Shown piece after piece: positions 48,158 to 57,737 of a stretch of 64,000 nucleotides of DNA. The notes beneath the pieces were generated by a model that worked only from the letters and a program-made list of their open reading frames with translations, had not been told where the DNA came from and did no database searches. The position numbers and the translations under genes are program-made. Each line of letters begins with the position of its first letter. Position 1 is the stretch's first letter. Origin of the DNA: Rhodobacter sp. (GTDB taxonomy: Bacteria; Pseudomonadota; Alphaproteobacteria; Rhodobacterales; Rhodobacteraceae); assembly GCA_016704435.1 (NCBI GenBank), contig JADJAB010000002.1, positions 402,579 to 466,578 on the forward strand, written 5' to 3'.

Positions 48158-49000
48158 ATGGCAACCTGGCAAAGAGCCAACCCCTTGATGCGCACAGGCA
48201 AACTGGCGGCCATCGCCTTCTACCTGTGCTTCGCGCTGTTCCCGCTATACTGGCTGATCAAGATCGCCGTCACCCCCGACCGGCTTATCTATACCGAAGG
48301 CACGGCCCTTTGGCCGTCAGAGTTCACCATCGGCAATTTCACCACCGTGATCTGGCAGACTGATTTCCTGCGCTTTTTCGGCAATTCGCTGATCGTGTCG
48401 CTGTCCACAGCGGCCATCGCGACGCTGATCGCGGCGGGCGCGGGCTATGCCTTTTCGCGGTTCGATTTCCGCGGCAAGCGCCTGGTGATCGCGCTGATGC
48501 TGCTGACGCAGATGTTTCCCTTGCTGATGATCATTGCACCGATCTACCGGATCATCGCGGCGATGGGCCTGCTGAACTCGCTCTCCAGCCTGATCCTGGT
48601 CTACATCGCCTTCAACATCCCCTTCGCCACCTTCCTGATGCAATCCTTCTTCGACGGCATCCCCAAGGATCTGGAGGACGCCGCCATGATGGATGGCTGC
48701 ACCCGGTTCCAGTCGCTGCGCAAGGTGATCCTGCCGCTGACGCTGCCGGGTCTGGGCGCAACGCTGGGCTTTGTCTTTACCGCGGCGTGGAGCGAGGTAT
48801 TGTTCGCACTGATGCTGATCAAGTCGAACGCCAGCATGACCTTCCCGGTGGGCCTGCTGACTTTCGTGTCGAAATTCTCGGTGGACTGGGGGCAGATGAT
48901 GGCGGCGGGCGTGCTGGCACTGGTGCCGTCTTGTATGTTCTTCATCTTCATCCAACGCTACCTCGTGCAGGGTCTGACCTCTGGCGCGGTGAAAGGATAG
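48158..49000 (+). CDS. Carbohydrate ABC importer, permease (MalG/UgpE-type)
   Basis: This 280-residue permease forms the channel with the preceding subunit. It has the EAA loop EDAAMMDGCTRFQSLRKVIL near residue 170 and a six-span pattern typical of the CUT1 family (FFGNSLIVSLSTAAIATLIA near 65, ALMLLTQMFPLLMIIAPIYR near 108). A three-base gap follows before the ATPase gene. Confidence 0.86.
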   Translation: MATWQRANPLMRTGKLAAIAFYLCFALFPLYWLIKIAVTPDRLIYTEGTALWPSEFTIGNFTTVIWQTDFLRFFGNSLIVSLSTAAIATLIAAGAGYAFSRFDFRGKRLVIALMLLTQMFPLLMIIAPIYRIIAAMGLLNSLSSLILVYIAFNIPFATFLMQSFFDGIPKDLEDAAMMDGCTRFQSLRKVILPLTLPGLGATLGFVFTAAWSEVLFALMLIKSNASMTFPVGLLTFVSKFSVDWGQMMAAGVLALVPSCMFFIFIQRYLVQGLTSGAVKG

Positions 49001-49003
49001 GCC

Positions 49004-50058
<1,055 letters not shown>

Positions 50059-50062
<4 letters not shown>

Positions 50063-51133
50063 CCTTTCGCGAAGATCGCGCGCAGCCGGTCGTGGTCGAT
50101 GCCGCGGCAGATCTTGCCCGCAGGCTTGACGGTGGGCGTGTCCTCTCCGGCCACGATGGCGTTGATGACCGCTTCCTCGACCGCCTCGACGGAGGCCAGG
50201 TAGAACGGGTCCAGCCCGTCGATGTTCAGCTCTGCCCTGGTCAGCAAAGGGCCCGGCGAATTGCGGCATCGGGCCTTCGTTCGCGGTCGACAGCGCCAGG
50301 AAGATATCGCCCGAGCTGTTGCCCCCCGGCGTGCCGCCCCGGCCGATGCCGATCGCCGCCCGCTTGGCCACCTGCCGCAGCGACAGGCCCGACAGCGGCG
50401 CATCCGTCGCGATGACCACGATGATCGAGCCCATCTCCTGCGACCGGAACGCGCCTTCCGGCAGGAGCTTGCCGACCGGCTGGCCCAGCATCGTCAGCCA
50501 GGGCCGGATACCGTGGTTGGCCTGAACCAGCGCCGCCACCGTGTAGGTCTGCCCGCCGATGCTGACCCGGCGCGACGATGTGCCGGTGCCGGCCTTGAAC
50601 TCATAGGCGATCATGCCGTTGCCGCCGCCGGTCGATCCTTCGGCGACCGGGCCGGTGCTGCGGGCGTTCAGCGCGGCAATGGCATGCTCGGGCTGGACGT
50701 GCAGCGCGTTGATGTCGTTCAGCAGCCCGTCATAGGTCTCCGCCACCACCGGCATCGCCCAGGCGTGTTCATTGGCGAAATACACGGCGTAATGGTCGAT
50801 CATCCAGCGCGTCGCGCCCAGATGCGCAGCCCCAACGCCATGGGTGTTGGTGATCATCACCGGCCCCAGGAAGTAGCCCGCATCGGCGATCCAGTGGCTG
50901 CCCGTCATCTCGCCATTGCCGTTCAGCGCGTAGATCCCGGCCCAGACCGGCTGCGGGTCATGCCCCGGCCGTGGCAGTATCGCGGTGACGCCGGTGCGCA
51001 TCTTGCGGGCGGGATCGGTCAGCGTGCAGAACCCGACCGCCAGCCCCGGCACGTCGGTGATGGCGTTCAGCGGGCCGGGGGTGCCGGGAAACGGCAGGCC
51101 AAGGTCGCGGGCGCGCGGGCGGCTTTGGGTCAT
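50059..51133 (-). pseudogene. P1 (DmpA/BapA) family aminopeptidase, frameshifted
   Basis: P1-family N-terminal-nucleophile hydrolases cut themselves and then release D-amino acids, beta-amino acids or N-terminal residues from peptides. The long first frame has YALNGNGEMTGSHWIADAG near residue 70, STGGGNGMIAYEFKAGTGTS near 195 and GGTPGGNSSGDIFLALSTAN near 285, where the autocleavage Ser is expected. The last ~65 residues (LLTRAELNIDGLDPFYLASV) are in another frame. One extra base in the GGGCCC at 50249-50254 explains the break, so repair gives about 357 residues. It sits downstream of the PotABCD-like genes on the same strand, 1 base from the permease stop, and may process the imported peptide or amine. 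Confidence 0.82.
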
Positions 51134-51134
51134 G

Positions 51135-51977
51135 TCAGTCGGTCTTTCTGCTGCGAAGCCAGAGCCCCGTCGCCGCAATGACGACCGAGGCCAGGATGAT
51201 GAGCGTGGCGATGGCGTTGATCTCGGGCTTCACGCCGCGCCGGATCATGCCGAAGATGAAGACCGGCAAGGTGGTGTCGCCGGTGCCCGCCACGAAATAG
51301 GTGATCACCAGATCGTCCATCGAGATGACAAAGGCAAGCAGCGCGCCGCCCAGGATGCCCGGCGCCAGTTGCGGCAACAGCACCTTGCGCAGGGTCACCC
51401 ACTCGCTGGCGCCAAGGTCGGCCGATGCCTCCTCCAGCGCCGGGTCCAGCCCGGCCATGCGGGCCTGCACGATGATGAAGACGTAAGAGGTCAGGAAGGT
51501 GCAATGGCCGATGATGATGGTCAGCATCGACAGGTTCATCCCGATGGTGACGAAGAAGATCAGAAGCCCGATGCCCAGCACGATGTCGGGCATCATCATC
51601 GGCAGCATCAGAAAGCCGTTGTAGACCCCCTTCAGCCGGAACCTGTAACGCGCCAGCGCAATCGCCGTCGCGGTGCCGATCACTGTCGAGATGGTGGTGG
51701 TGAAGGCCGCCACCGTCAGCGAGGTGCGCAGCGCCGCCAGCATCTGGTCGGTGCTTTCGATGTAGAGCGCGCGGTTTTGTGCGGCACCGTCCTGCGAGCG
51801 ATCGGCCAGGCCCAGAAGGCCGCGATACCAGTCAAAGGTGAAATGGTCCCAGACCATCATGTTGACCGGGTTCGAGTTGAACGAATAGCCGATGATGACG
51901 AACAGGGGCGCGTAGATGAAGACAAAGAAGGCCAGCGCAAACACCGTCAGCGCAGCCCATCCGATCGGGTTACGCAT
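51135..51977 (-). CDS. Spermidine/putrescine-type ABC importer, permease (PotC-like)
   Basis: This 280-residue permease has the PotC-style N-terminus with membrane span LFVIIGYSFNSNPVNMMVWD, the phrase FTFDWYRGLLGL, and the EAA loop EEASADLGASEWVTLRKVLL near residue 175. It overlaps the PotB-like gene by 8 bases and is followed by the peptidase gene with a one-base gap. The ligand may be a polyamine or another cationic compound. Confidence 0.87.
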   Translation of the reverse strand: MRNPIGWAALTVFALAFFVFIYAPLFVIIGYSFNSNPVNMMVWDHFTFDWYRGLLGLADRSQDGAAQNRALYIESTDQMLAALRTSLTVAAFTTTISTVIGTATAIALARYRFRLKGVYNGFLMLPMMMPDIVLGIGLLIFFVTIGMNLSMLTIIIGHCTFLTSYVFIIVQARMAGLDPALEEASADLGASEWVTLRKVLLPQLAPGILGGALLAFVISMDDLVITYFVAGTGDTTLPVFIFGMIRRGVKPEINAIATLIILASVVIAATGLWLRSRKTD

Positions 51978-52857
51978 TCTGACCTCCCCGGCGCGTCGCG
52001 CGGGCGATCGACACCATCAGCACCGTCAGCACCACCGTCATGATGATCATCGACAGCGCCGCGCCAAAGGGCCAGTTGCGGGCCGAAAGGAACTGCTGTT
52101 CCACCAGATTGCCGATCATCAGCCCCTTCGCGCCGCCCAGCACGTCCGGCACGACGAAGTTGCCGACCGAGGGAATGAAGACGATGACGGCCCCGCCCAT
52201 GATTCCGGGCAGGGTCTGCGGCAGGATCACCTTGAAGAAGGTCTGCACCCGGTTGGCGCCGAGGTCCATCGAAGCCTCGACCAGCGCCCGGTCCAGGTTG
52301 TCGATCGCCGCGAACAGCGGCAGGAACATGAAGGGCACCATGACATAGACCATGCCCAGCACCACGGCGGCGGGGGTGTAGAGGATCTCCAGCGGTTGCG
52401 AGATCAGGCCGCTGGACAGAAGGGCAGAGTTCAAGACGCCGGATGGCTTGAGGATTAACAGCCAGGCGTAAAGCCGCACGATCAGGCTGGAAAAGAACGG
52501 TAGGGTGACCAGGAACAGAAAGATCAGCCGCGCCCGCGGTGGCAGCCGGCTGACCCAGAATGCAACAGGATAGCACAGCACCAGCGTCAGCAGCACGGTC
52601 AGCGCGGCAAAGCCCAGCGAGCGGGCAAGGATCTGCAGGTAGATCGGCTCGAAGATCTCGATCAGGCCGTCGGCCCAGCCGAAGATGCGGCCATAGTTCC
52701 AGTGGTAGAACGACCATTCCACCCCGCCGTAAAGGCCGGGTGTCAGCAGCGAAAACAGCGCAATGATCGCCAGCGGCATCAGGAAGAACACGCCGAGGAA
52801 CAGCGTCACCGGCGCCAGGAGCACGCTCAGCACGATGGATTGGCGGCGCAGCGCCAT
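51970..52857 (-). CDS. Spermidine/putrescine-type ABC importer, permease (PotB-like)
   Basis: This 295-residue, six-span permease has the EAA loop ALVEASMDLGANRVQTFFKV near residue 195 and an FPxx-like N-terminal region typical of PotB/PotH. It sits between the ATPase (ATGA overlap at 52855-52858) and the PotC-like gene, giving the order D-A-B-C on the minus strand. Confidence 0.87.
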   Translation of the reverse strand: MALRRQSIVLSVLLAPVTLFLGVFFLMPLAIIALFSLLTPGLYGGVEWSFYHWNYGRIFGWADGLIEIFEPIYLQILARSLGFAALTVLLTLVLCYPVAFWVSRLPPRARLIFLFLVTLPFFSSLIVRLYAWLLILKPSGVLNSALLSSGLISQPLEILYTPAAVVLGMVYVMVPFMFLPLFAAIDNLDRALVEASMDLGANRVQTFFKVILPQTLPGIMGGAVIVFIPSVGNFVVPDVLGGAKGLMIGNLVEQQFLSARNWPFGAALSMIIMTVVLTVLMVSIARATRRGGQNA

Positions 52858-53924
52858 CAGGCCGCCTCCAGTACATGGACGGCGGCCGGATCATGCGCCA
52901 GATGCACCGCATCTCCCGCCGAGGGCGCCGCGGCCCCGTCGCGCGCGGTGACGCGGATTTCCGCGCCGCCGCCTGCGGGCTGCACGAACAAATGCAGGTC
53001 CTGGCCCAGATAGACCGCGCGGGTCACGGTGCCGGCAAGACCCGCCGCCGCAAGCGTGAAATCGGCCGGGCGCAGCACCGCCGTCACTGCCTGCCCCGCC
53101 ACCAGCCCTTGCGATGGCAGCACCAATTCCACCCCTTCGGGGGTGCGGGCGCGGGCCTCACTGCCCTCGATCCGTTCCACCGTCAGATCGAACAGGTTGG
53201 TCTCGCCGATGAAATCGGCCACGAAGCGGTTTTTCGGGCGGCGGTAGATGTCGCGCGGCGGGCCGATCTGTTCGATCTTTCCCGCCCGCATCACCACGAT
53301 CCGGTCCGACATCGTCAGCGCCTCTTCCTGATCGTGAGTGACAAAGACAAAGGCGATGCCAAGCCGCGCCTGCAACGCCTTGAGCTCCAGCTGCATCTGC
53401 TGGCGCAGGTTGCGGTCCAGCGCCGACAACGGCTCGTCCAATAGCAAGAGCCGCGGCTCGGCGATGATCGACCGCGCCAGCGCCACCCTTTGCCGCTGGC
53501 CGCCCGACAGCTGTGACGGCCGCCGCGCACCCATGCCGTCGAGACCCACCTTTTCCAGCGCCTCGGCCACCTTGGCCTCGCGCTGCCCCTTGGCCACGCC
53601 GCGCACCTCCAGCGCATAGCCGACGTTGCGCGCCACGCTCATGTGGCCAAAGAGGGCATAGCTTTGAAAAACCGTGTTCACCGGCCGGCGGAACGGCGGC
53701 AGTTTGGACAGGTCCGCCCCGTCCAGCGCGATCGAGCCGCCATTCAGCGCCTCGAACCCCGAGATCGACCGCAGAAGCGTGGTCTTGCCGCAGCCCGATG
53801 GCCCAAGCAGGGTGACGAATTCGTTGGCACCAACGTCCAGATCGACGCCATCCAGCGCCGCCACCCGGCCGCCTTCTGGTGTCACGAAAACGCGCCGGGC
53901 GGCGCGGATTTCCAGCAAGGCCAT
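52857..53924 (-). CDS. Spermidine/putrescine-type ABC importer, ATPase (PotA-like)
   Basis: This 355-residue ATPase has Walker A GPSGCGKTTLLRSISGFE near residue 40, signature LSGGQRQRVALARSIIAEP near 138, Walker B LLLLDEPLSALDRNLRQ and H-loop FVTHDQEEALTMSDR. The motif NTVFQSYALFGHMSVARNVG is typical of PotA. A TOBE domain ends the protein. A 52-base gap containing a hairpin separates it from the binding-protein gene upstream. Confidence 0.9.
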   Translation of the reverse strand: MALLEIRAARRVFVTPEGGRVAALDGVDLDVGANEFVTLLGPSGCGKTTLLRSISGFEALNGGSIALDGADLSKLPPFRRPVNTVFQSYALFGHMSVARNVGYALEVRGVAKGQREAKVAEALEKVGLDGMGARRPSQLSGGQRQRVALARSIIAEPRLLLLDEPLSALDRNLRQQMQLELKALQARLGIAFVFVTHDQEEALTMSDRIVVMRAGKIEQIGPPRDIYRRPKNRFVADFIGETNLFDLTVERIEGSEARARTPEGVELVLPSQGLVAGQAVTAVLRPADFTLAAAGLAGTVTRAVYLGQDLHLFVQPAGGGAEIRVTARDGAAAPSAGDAVHLAHDPAAVHVLEAA

Positions 53925-53945
53925 GGCATTGTCCTGTAGGGGAAG

Positions 53946-53969
53946 GGCGGCCCCTCTGCCGGGGCCGCC
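53946..53969 (-). terminator. Intercistronic hairpin after the PotD-like gene
   Basis: GGCGGCCCC (53946-53954) and GGGGCCGCC (53961-53969) form a perfect nine-base-pair stem with a six-base loop. On the minus strand it is followed by CTTCCCCT. It lies between the binding-protein and ATPase genes, as at 23354-23383, so it probably sets their expression ratio. Confidence 0.55.
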
Positions 53970-53975
53970 GTCGCG

Positions 53976-55007
53976 TTACTGGGCGGTGCGGATGGTGTTC
54001 CAGGCCCGGTCATAGAACTTCAGCGCACCGGCGATATCTTCAAAGATATGCAGCCGGGTCAGCGTCTCGGCGCCGACGGTGATGCTGGGATTGTTCTTGA
54101 TGAAATCCGGCACCAGATCGCGCGCCGGCACATTGGCGGTGCCGTTGAACTGCTGCGCCACGTTCAAGGCGGCGATTTCCGGCTTCAGGTAGAACTCCAT
54201 GAACTTCCGGGCGTTGTCCTTGTTGGGCGCAGAAGCCAGGACGCAGATGTTTTCCTGGTACATCGTGCCGCCCTCGGCCGGGATGATGTATTTGATGTTC
54301 GGCATTTCGGTGAAGAACACATTGCCGCCGACGAAGAAATGCGCTGCCGCGATGTCGCCCGAGGTCAGCATCGGCATCGATTCGTAGGTAAAGGCCGAAA
54401 CCCCGCTCTTGTGCGCCAGGATGTAGTCGGTCGCCGCCTGCACCTCAGCCGGATCGGCGGAATTCACCGAGGCGCCGGTCATGATGAGGCCGATCGCCAA
54501 CACTTCGCGCATGTCGTCCAGAAGGGTGATCTTGCCGCCGGTCTTTTCGGGGATCGCAAAGAAATCGGTCCAGCCGGTGATTGGGCCTGTAACATCCTCG
54601 TTATAGAAGATGCCGACGGTGCCCCAGGCATAGGGCAGGCAATATTCGCTGGCCGGGTCTTCCTTTGACCGCAGGTTTGCCGGGTCGATATTGGCGAATT
54701 CCGGGGCCTCGTTGATGCCGGTCTTCTCCAACAGCCCCAGCTTCAGCATGATGTCGTTCATGTGGACCGAGGGAAAGACGATGTCATAGCCCGTCGCCCC
54801 GGCCTGGATCTTGGCCAGCATCTCCTCGTTCGAGGAATAGGTGTCCAGCGTCACCGCGATGCCGGTTTCCTCGGTGAACTTCTGCAGGATCTCGGGGTTG
54901 ATGTAGTCGCCCCAGTTGTACAGCGCCAGCGTGCCTTCGGCCTCGGCCGCACCCGCCGTGAGCGACAGTGCAAGGCCAAGGGAAAGGCCCTTCAGTTCCG
55001 TTTTCAT
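53976..55007 (-). CDS. Spermidine/putrescine-type ABC importer, periplasmic binding protein (PotD-like)
   Basis: This 343-residue binding protein starts with a signal peptide (MKTELKGLSLGLALSLTAGA, cut near AEA). The mature part begins EGTLALYNWGDYINPEILQK, the PotD/PotF hallmark. YDIVFPSVHMNDIMLKLGLL near residue 90 and PYAWGTVGIFYNEDVTGPI near 140 are further family blocks. ATG 55007 has a GGGAG ribosome site; an upstream ATG (55103) lacks a signal. The gene is divergent from the RpiR regulator. Confidence 0.88.
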   Translation of the reverse strand: MKTELKGLSLGLALSLTAGAAEAEGTLALYNWGDYINPEILQKFTEETGIAVTLDTYSSNEEMLAKIQAGATGYDIVFPSVHMNDIMLKLGLLEKTGINEAPEFANIDPANLRSKEDPASEYCLPYAWGTVGIFYNEDVTGPITGWTDFFAIPEKTGGKITLLDDMREVLAIGLIMTGASVNSADPAEVQAATDYILAHKSGVSAFTYESMPMLTSGDIAAAHFFVGGNVFFTEMPNIKYIIPAEGGTMYQENICVLASAPNKDNARKFMEFYLKPEIAALNVAQQFNGTANVPARDLVPDFIKNNPSITVGAETLTRLHIFEDIAGALKFYDRAWNTIRTAQ

Positions 55008-55079
55008 GTGGTTCTCCCGGTTGGCGCCCGTTCCCTTTGCGATGTTGGCCTTTGACTTTGTGGCCGGGACTCGGGCATG

Positions 55080-55092
55080 CTGTCTATGACAG
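55080..55092. promoter_or_regulatory. Short inverted repeat between the PotD-like and RpiR genes
   Basis: CTGTC (55080-55084) and GACAG (55088-55092) flank TAT. It is 38 bases before the RpiR start and could be an RpiR operator or a core promoter element. Five-base arms are short, so the evidence is weak. Confidence 0.3.
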
Positions 55093-55129
55093 AACCCTAC
55101 CATTCACTGTTTTTGATGTAAAGAATGTC

Positions 55130-55996
55130 ATGCGCCACCCTGGCCCGAAACCGACCGAATCCGCGCTTGCTGCCCGTTTGCGCGCCGTTCAGGACGATCT
55201 GACCAAGTCCGAGGCGGTGATTGCGCAATGGCTGGTGCTGAACGAGGCGGGTCTGGGCCTGGAAACCGGTGCCTCGATCGCGGCCAAGACCGGGGTCAGC
55301 GAAATCACCGTCAGCCGGTTCCTGCGCCGCATCGGCTTTCGCGGCATGGCAGAGCTGAAGGCCGAGGTCGGCTCGGCGGCGGCCAACCTGCATGCGCATC
55401 CGACGGACCGCTACATGCGTCTGCTGGACGGTGAGTTGGGGACGCTGCTGAAGCGCGATGCCGATGCCGTGCTGGGCCTTGGCGCGCAGATCGCGCGGCC
55501 GGAATGGGCCGAGGCGATCACCGCCATCGACACAGCAGACGAGGTGTTCGTGACCGGCTTTCAGACCGTGCGCGGCCTGGCCGAGGATTTCGCCCGCCGG
55601 CTGGGTATCGTGCGCGGATCGGTGCGCTTCATCTCGGCGCATGACGCGGGGCTGGTGGAATGGGTCGCCTCGGCCCGCCGCGCACAGGAAAGGCGGGCGC
55701 TGGTGCTGGTCGACATGGTGCCTTACGCGCGCGAGGCCGAGGTTGTGGTGCGCACCGCGCGCCGGCTGGGCCAGCAGGTCGTCGTGGTGACGGACGAATT
55801 GAACACCTGGGCGCAGGCGCACACGCCTTTCGTCTTTCATGCCTCGACCAAGGTCGGGTCCTTTCTGGAAAGCACCGGGCCGCTGGCCACGCTGTTGAAC
55901 CTTGCCACCCACGCTGTCGCCGCGCGCGACCCCGACAAGGCCCGCCAGCGCATTTCGGACTGGCCCTCTATCATGCGCGACCTGGGGCTTTACTGA
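55130..55996 (+). CDS. RpiR/MurR-family transcriptional regulator
   Basis: This 288-residue regulator has an N-terminal RpiR helix-turn-helix (LTKSEAVIAQWLVLNEAGLG, then GASIAAKTGVSEITVSRFLR near residue 50) and a C-terminal SIS sugar-phosphate-binding domain (EVFVTGFQTVRGLAEDFARR near 143, VLVDMVPYAREAEVVVRTAR near 190). ATG 55130 was chosen; upstream in-frame codons run into the divergent gene. It converges on the sugar operon (stop 55996, permease stop 56021) and is divergent from the PotD-like gene. Its SIS domain suggests control by a phosphosugar, so the sugar operon to the right is the likelier target. The reach to the Pot operon is equally possible by position. Confidence 0.85.
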   Translation: MRHPGPKPTESALAARLRAVQDDLTKSEAVIAQWLVLNEAGLGLETGASIAAKTGVSEITVSRFLRRIGFRGMAELKAEVGSAAANLHAHPTDRYMRLLDGELGTLLKRDADAVLGLGAQIARPEWAEAITAIDTADEVFVTGFQTVRGLAEDFARRLGIVRGSVRFISAHDAGLVEWVASARRAQERRALVLVDMVPYAREAEVVVRTARRLGQQVVVVTDELNTWAQAHTPFVFHASTKVGSFLESTGPLATLLNLATHAVAARDPDKARQRISDWPSIMRDLGLY

Positions 55997-56020
55997 TCCC
56001 CGCGCCGAACGGCCGCCGGG

Positions 56021-56854
56021 TCATTTCAGCCCGCTCATGCTGATGCCGGCGATGAAGTGGCGTTGTGCCAGGAAGAACACGATGATGATCGGCGCGACCG
56101 AGAACAGCGAGGCCGCCATCATCAACGGCCACTGGCCCGAGTATTGCTGCTGGAACAGCGCCAGCCCCACCGTCAGCGTGGTCTTTTCCAGATCGGACGG
56201 CAGGTAGATCAGCGCGGTGAACAGCTCGTTCCACGAGAACATGAAGGCGAAGATGGCGAATGCAGCCAGCGCCGGTTTGGCCAGCGGCAGGTAGATGGTG
56301 AAGAATATCCGTGCCAGCGAGGCACCATCGATCCGCGCCGCCTCGGCCAGCTCGATCGGGATGGTCAGGAAGTATTGCCGCATCAGGAAGGTGCCGAAGG
56401 CGCCGCCGAGGAAGGCAGGGGCGTAAAGCGGTGCCTGGGTGCCGTAAAGGCCGAGGAACCTGAAGATGATGAATTGCGGGATGGCGGTGATCTGGCCGGG
56501 CACCATCAGCGTCAAAAGCAGGATGACGAAGATCGCGTTGCGGAAGGGGAAGCGCACCACGGCAAAGATGAACCCCGCCATCGAGCAGGTCAGCAATTGC
56601 CCGAAGGTCGAGATCAGCGCGATCTTGAAGCTGTTCCAGAGCAGCAGATGCATCGGCAGGATGTCGAACAGCCGCGGGTAGTTCTCCAATGTCGGGGTGG
56701 CCGGGATCAGGGCCATGTCGAACTGCTCGGCCACCGGTTTCAGGCTGGTGGCGATCATCCAGACAAAGGGCCCGATCATGCAGAGCGCGCCGAAGCCCAG
56801 CGCCACAAAGGCCAGCGCATCGCCCCACCGGTTTGGCCAGTGCAGATGTGTCAT
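56021..56854 (-). CDS. Sugar ABC importer, permease 2
   Basis: This 277-residue CUT1 permease has six spans and the EAA loop EAARIDGASLARIFFTIYLP near residue 187. It begins MTHLHWPNRWGDALAFVALG and ends RHFIAGISMSGLK, a typical MalG-like tail. ATG 56854 overlaps the stop of permease 1 (ATGA). It is the last gene of the minus-strand operon, converging with rpiR. Confidence 0.85.
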   Translation of the reverse strand: MTHLHWPNRWGDALAFVALGFGALCMIGPFVWMIATSLKPVAEQFDMALIPATPTLENYPRLFDILPMHLLLWNSFKIALISTFGQLLTCSMAGFIFAVVRFPFRNAIFVILLLTLMVPGQITAIPQFIIFRFLGLYGTQAPLYAPAFLGGAFGTFLMRQYFLTIPIELAEAARIDGASLARIFFTIYLPLAKPALAAFAIFAFMFSWNELFTALIYLPSDLEKTTLTVGLALFQQQYSGQWPLMMAASLFSVAPIIIVFFLAQRHFIAGISMSGLK

Positions 56855-57735
56855 GCTTGCGCCCCCCAGCGTTTCTGCAGCCGGAAGTAGACCAGTGTCA
56901 GCACGAAGATCATGCCCGTCAGCACCACCGCCTGCGCCGCCGCATCGCCCATGCGGAAGAAGCGGAATCCGGTGCGGTAGATCGAAAAGACCAGCGTCGG
57001 CATGGTGGAATTGCCATTGCCGGTGCGGGTCAGGATGTAGATGTAGTCGAAGGCCTGAAAAGCGTTGATCGTGGTCAGCACGATCTGGAAGAACATCGCG
57101 GGCGCAAGCGCCGGCAGGGTGATGAACCGCAGCCTTTGCCAGGGTGTCGCGCCGTCCAGCGCGGCGACCTCGCAATGATCCTTCGGGATGGACTGAAGTC
57201 CGGCCAGAAAGATGATCATCCCGCCGCCGATCGCCCCCCAGACATTGACGATGACGACGGAATACAGCGCCACGTCGCGCGACAGCCAGCTGACCGGATC
57301 GCCCCCCAGCGCGGTGACGATCCGGTTCATCAGGCCATTGTTCTCGGCATAGATCCAGGTCCACAGCAGGCCGACAGCGGTGGGGCTGGAGACCGTGGGA
57401 AGAAAGAACGCCACCCGGAAAAAGCTGATGCCGGGGATGCGGCGGTTCAGGCCGATAGCGACGAACAGGCTGATGATCACGGTTGCCGGCACATATAGCG
57501 CCGAAAAGGCCAGCGTGTTCCACAAAGCATTGCGGAACAGCCGGTCGCCCGGCAGATCGACGTAGTTCGAGATCCCCGCCAGGGTGGCGGGGGTCAGCAG
57601 GTCCCAGTCCGTGAAGCTGATGCCAAGGGTCGCGAAGATTGACCCGAAGGTGCCCAGAAGCAGGCCCAGCAGGGTGGGCGCCAGAAATACCAGCACCCAC
57701 CACCGTTCTGGCCCCATGGGACGCAGGTTGCCCAT
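56851..57735 (-). CDS. Sugar ABC importer, permease 1
   Basis: This 294-residue CUT1 permease has VFLAPTLLGLLLGTFGSIFA as its first span and the EAA loop CEVAALDGATPWQRLRFITL near residue 195. ATG 57735 gives MGNLRPMGPERWWV; ATG 57717 is a later alternative. It starts 2 bases after the binding-protein stop on the same strand. Confidence 0.85.
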   Translation of the reverse strand: MGNLRPMGPERWWVLVFLAPTLLGLLLGTFGSIFATLGISFTDWDLLTPATLAGISNYVDLPGDRLFRNALWNTLAFSALYVPATVIISLFVAIGLNRRIPGISFFRVAFFLPTVSSPTAVGLLWTWIYAENNGLMNRIVTALGGDPVSWLSRDVALYSVVIVNVWGAIGGGMIIFLAGLQSIPKDHCEVAALDGATPWQRLRFITLPALAPAMFFQIVLTTINAFQAFDYIYILTRTGNGNSTMPTLVFSIYRTGFRFFRMGDAAAQAVVLTGMIFVLTLVYFRLQKRWGAQA

Positions 57736-57737
57736 GC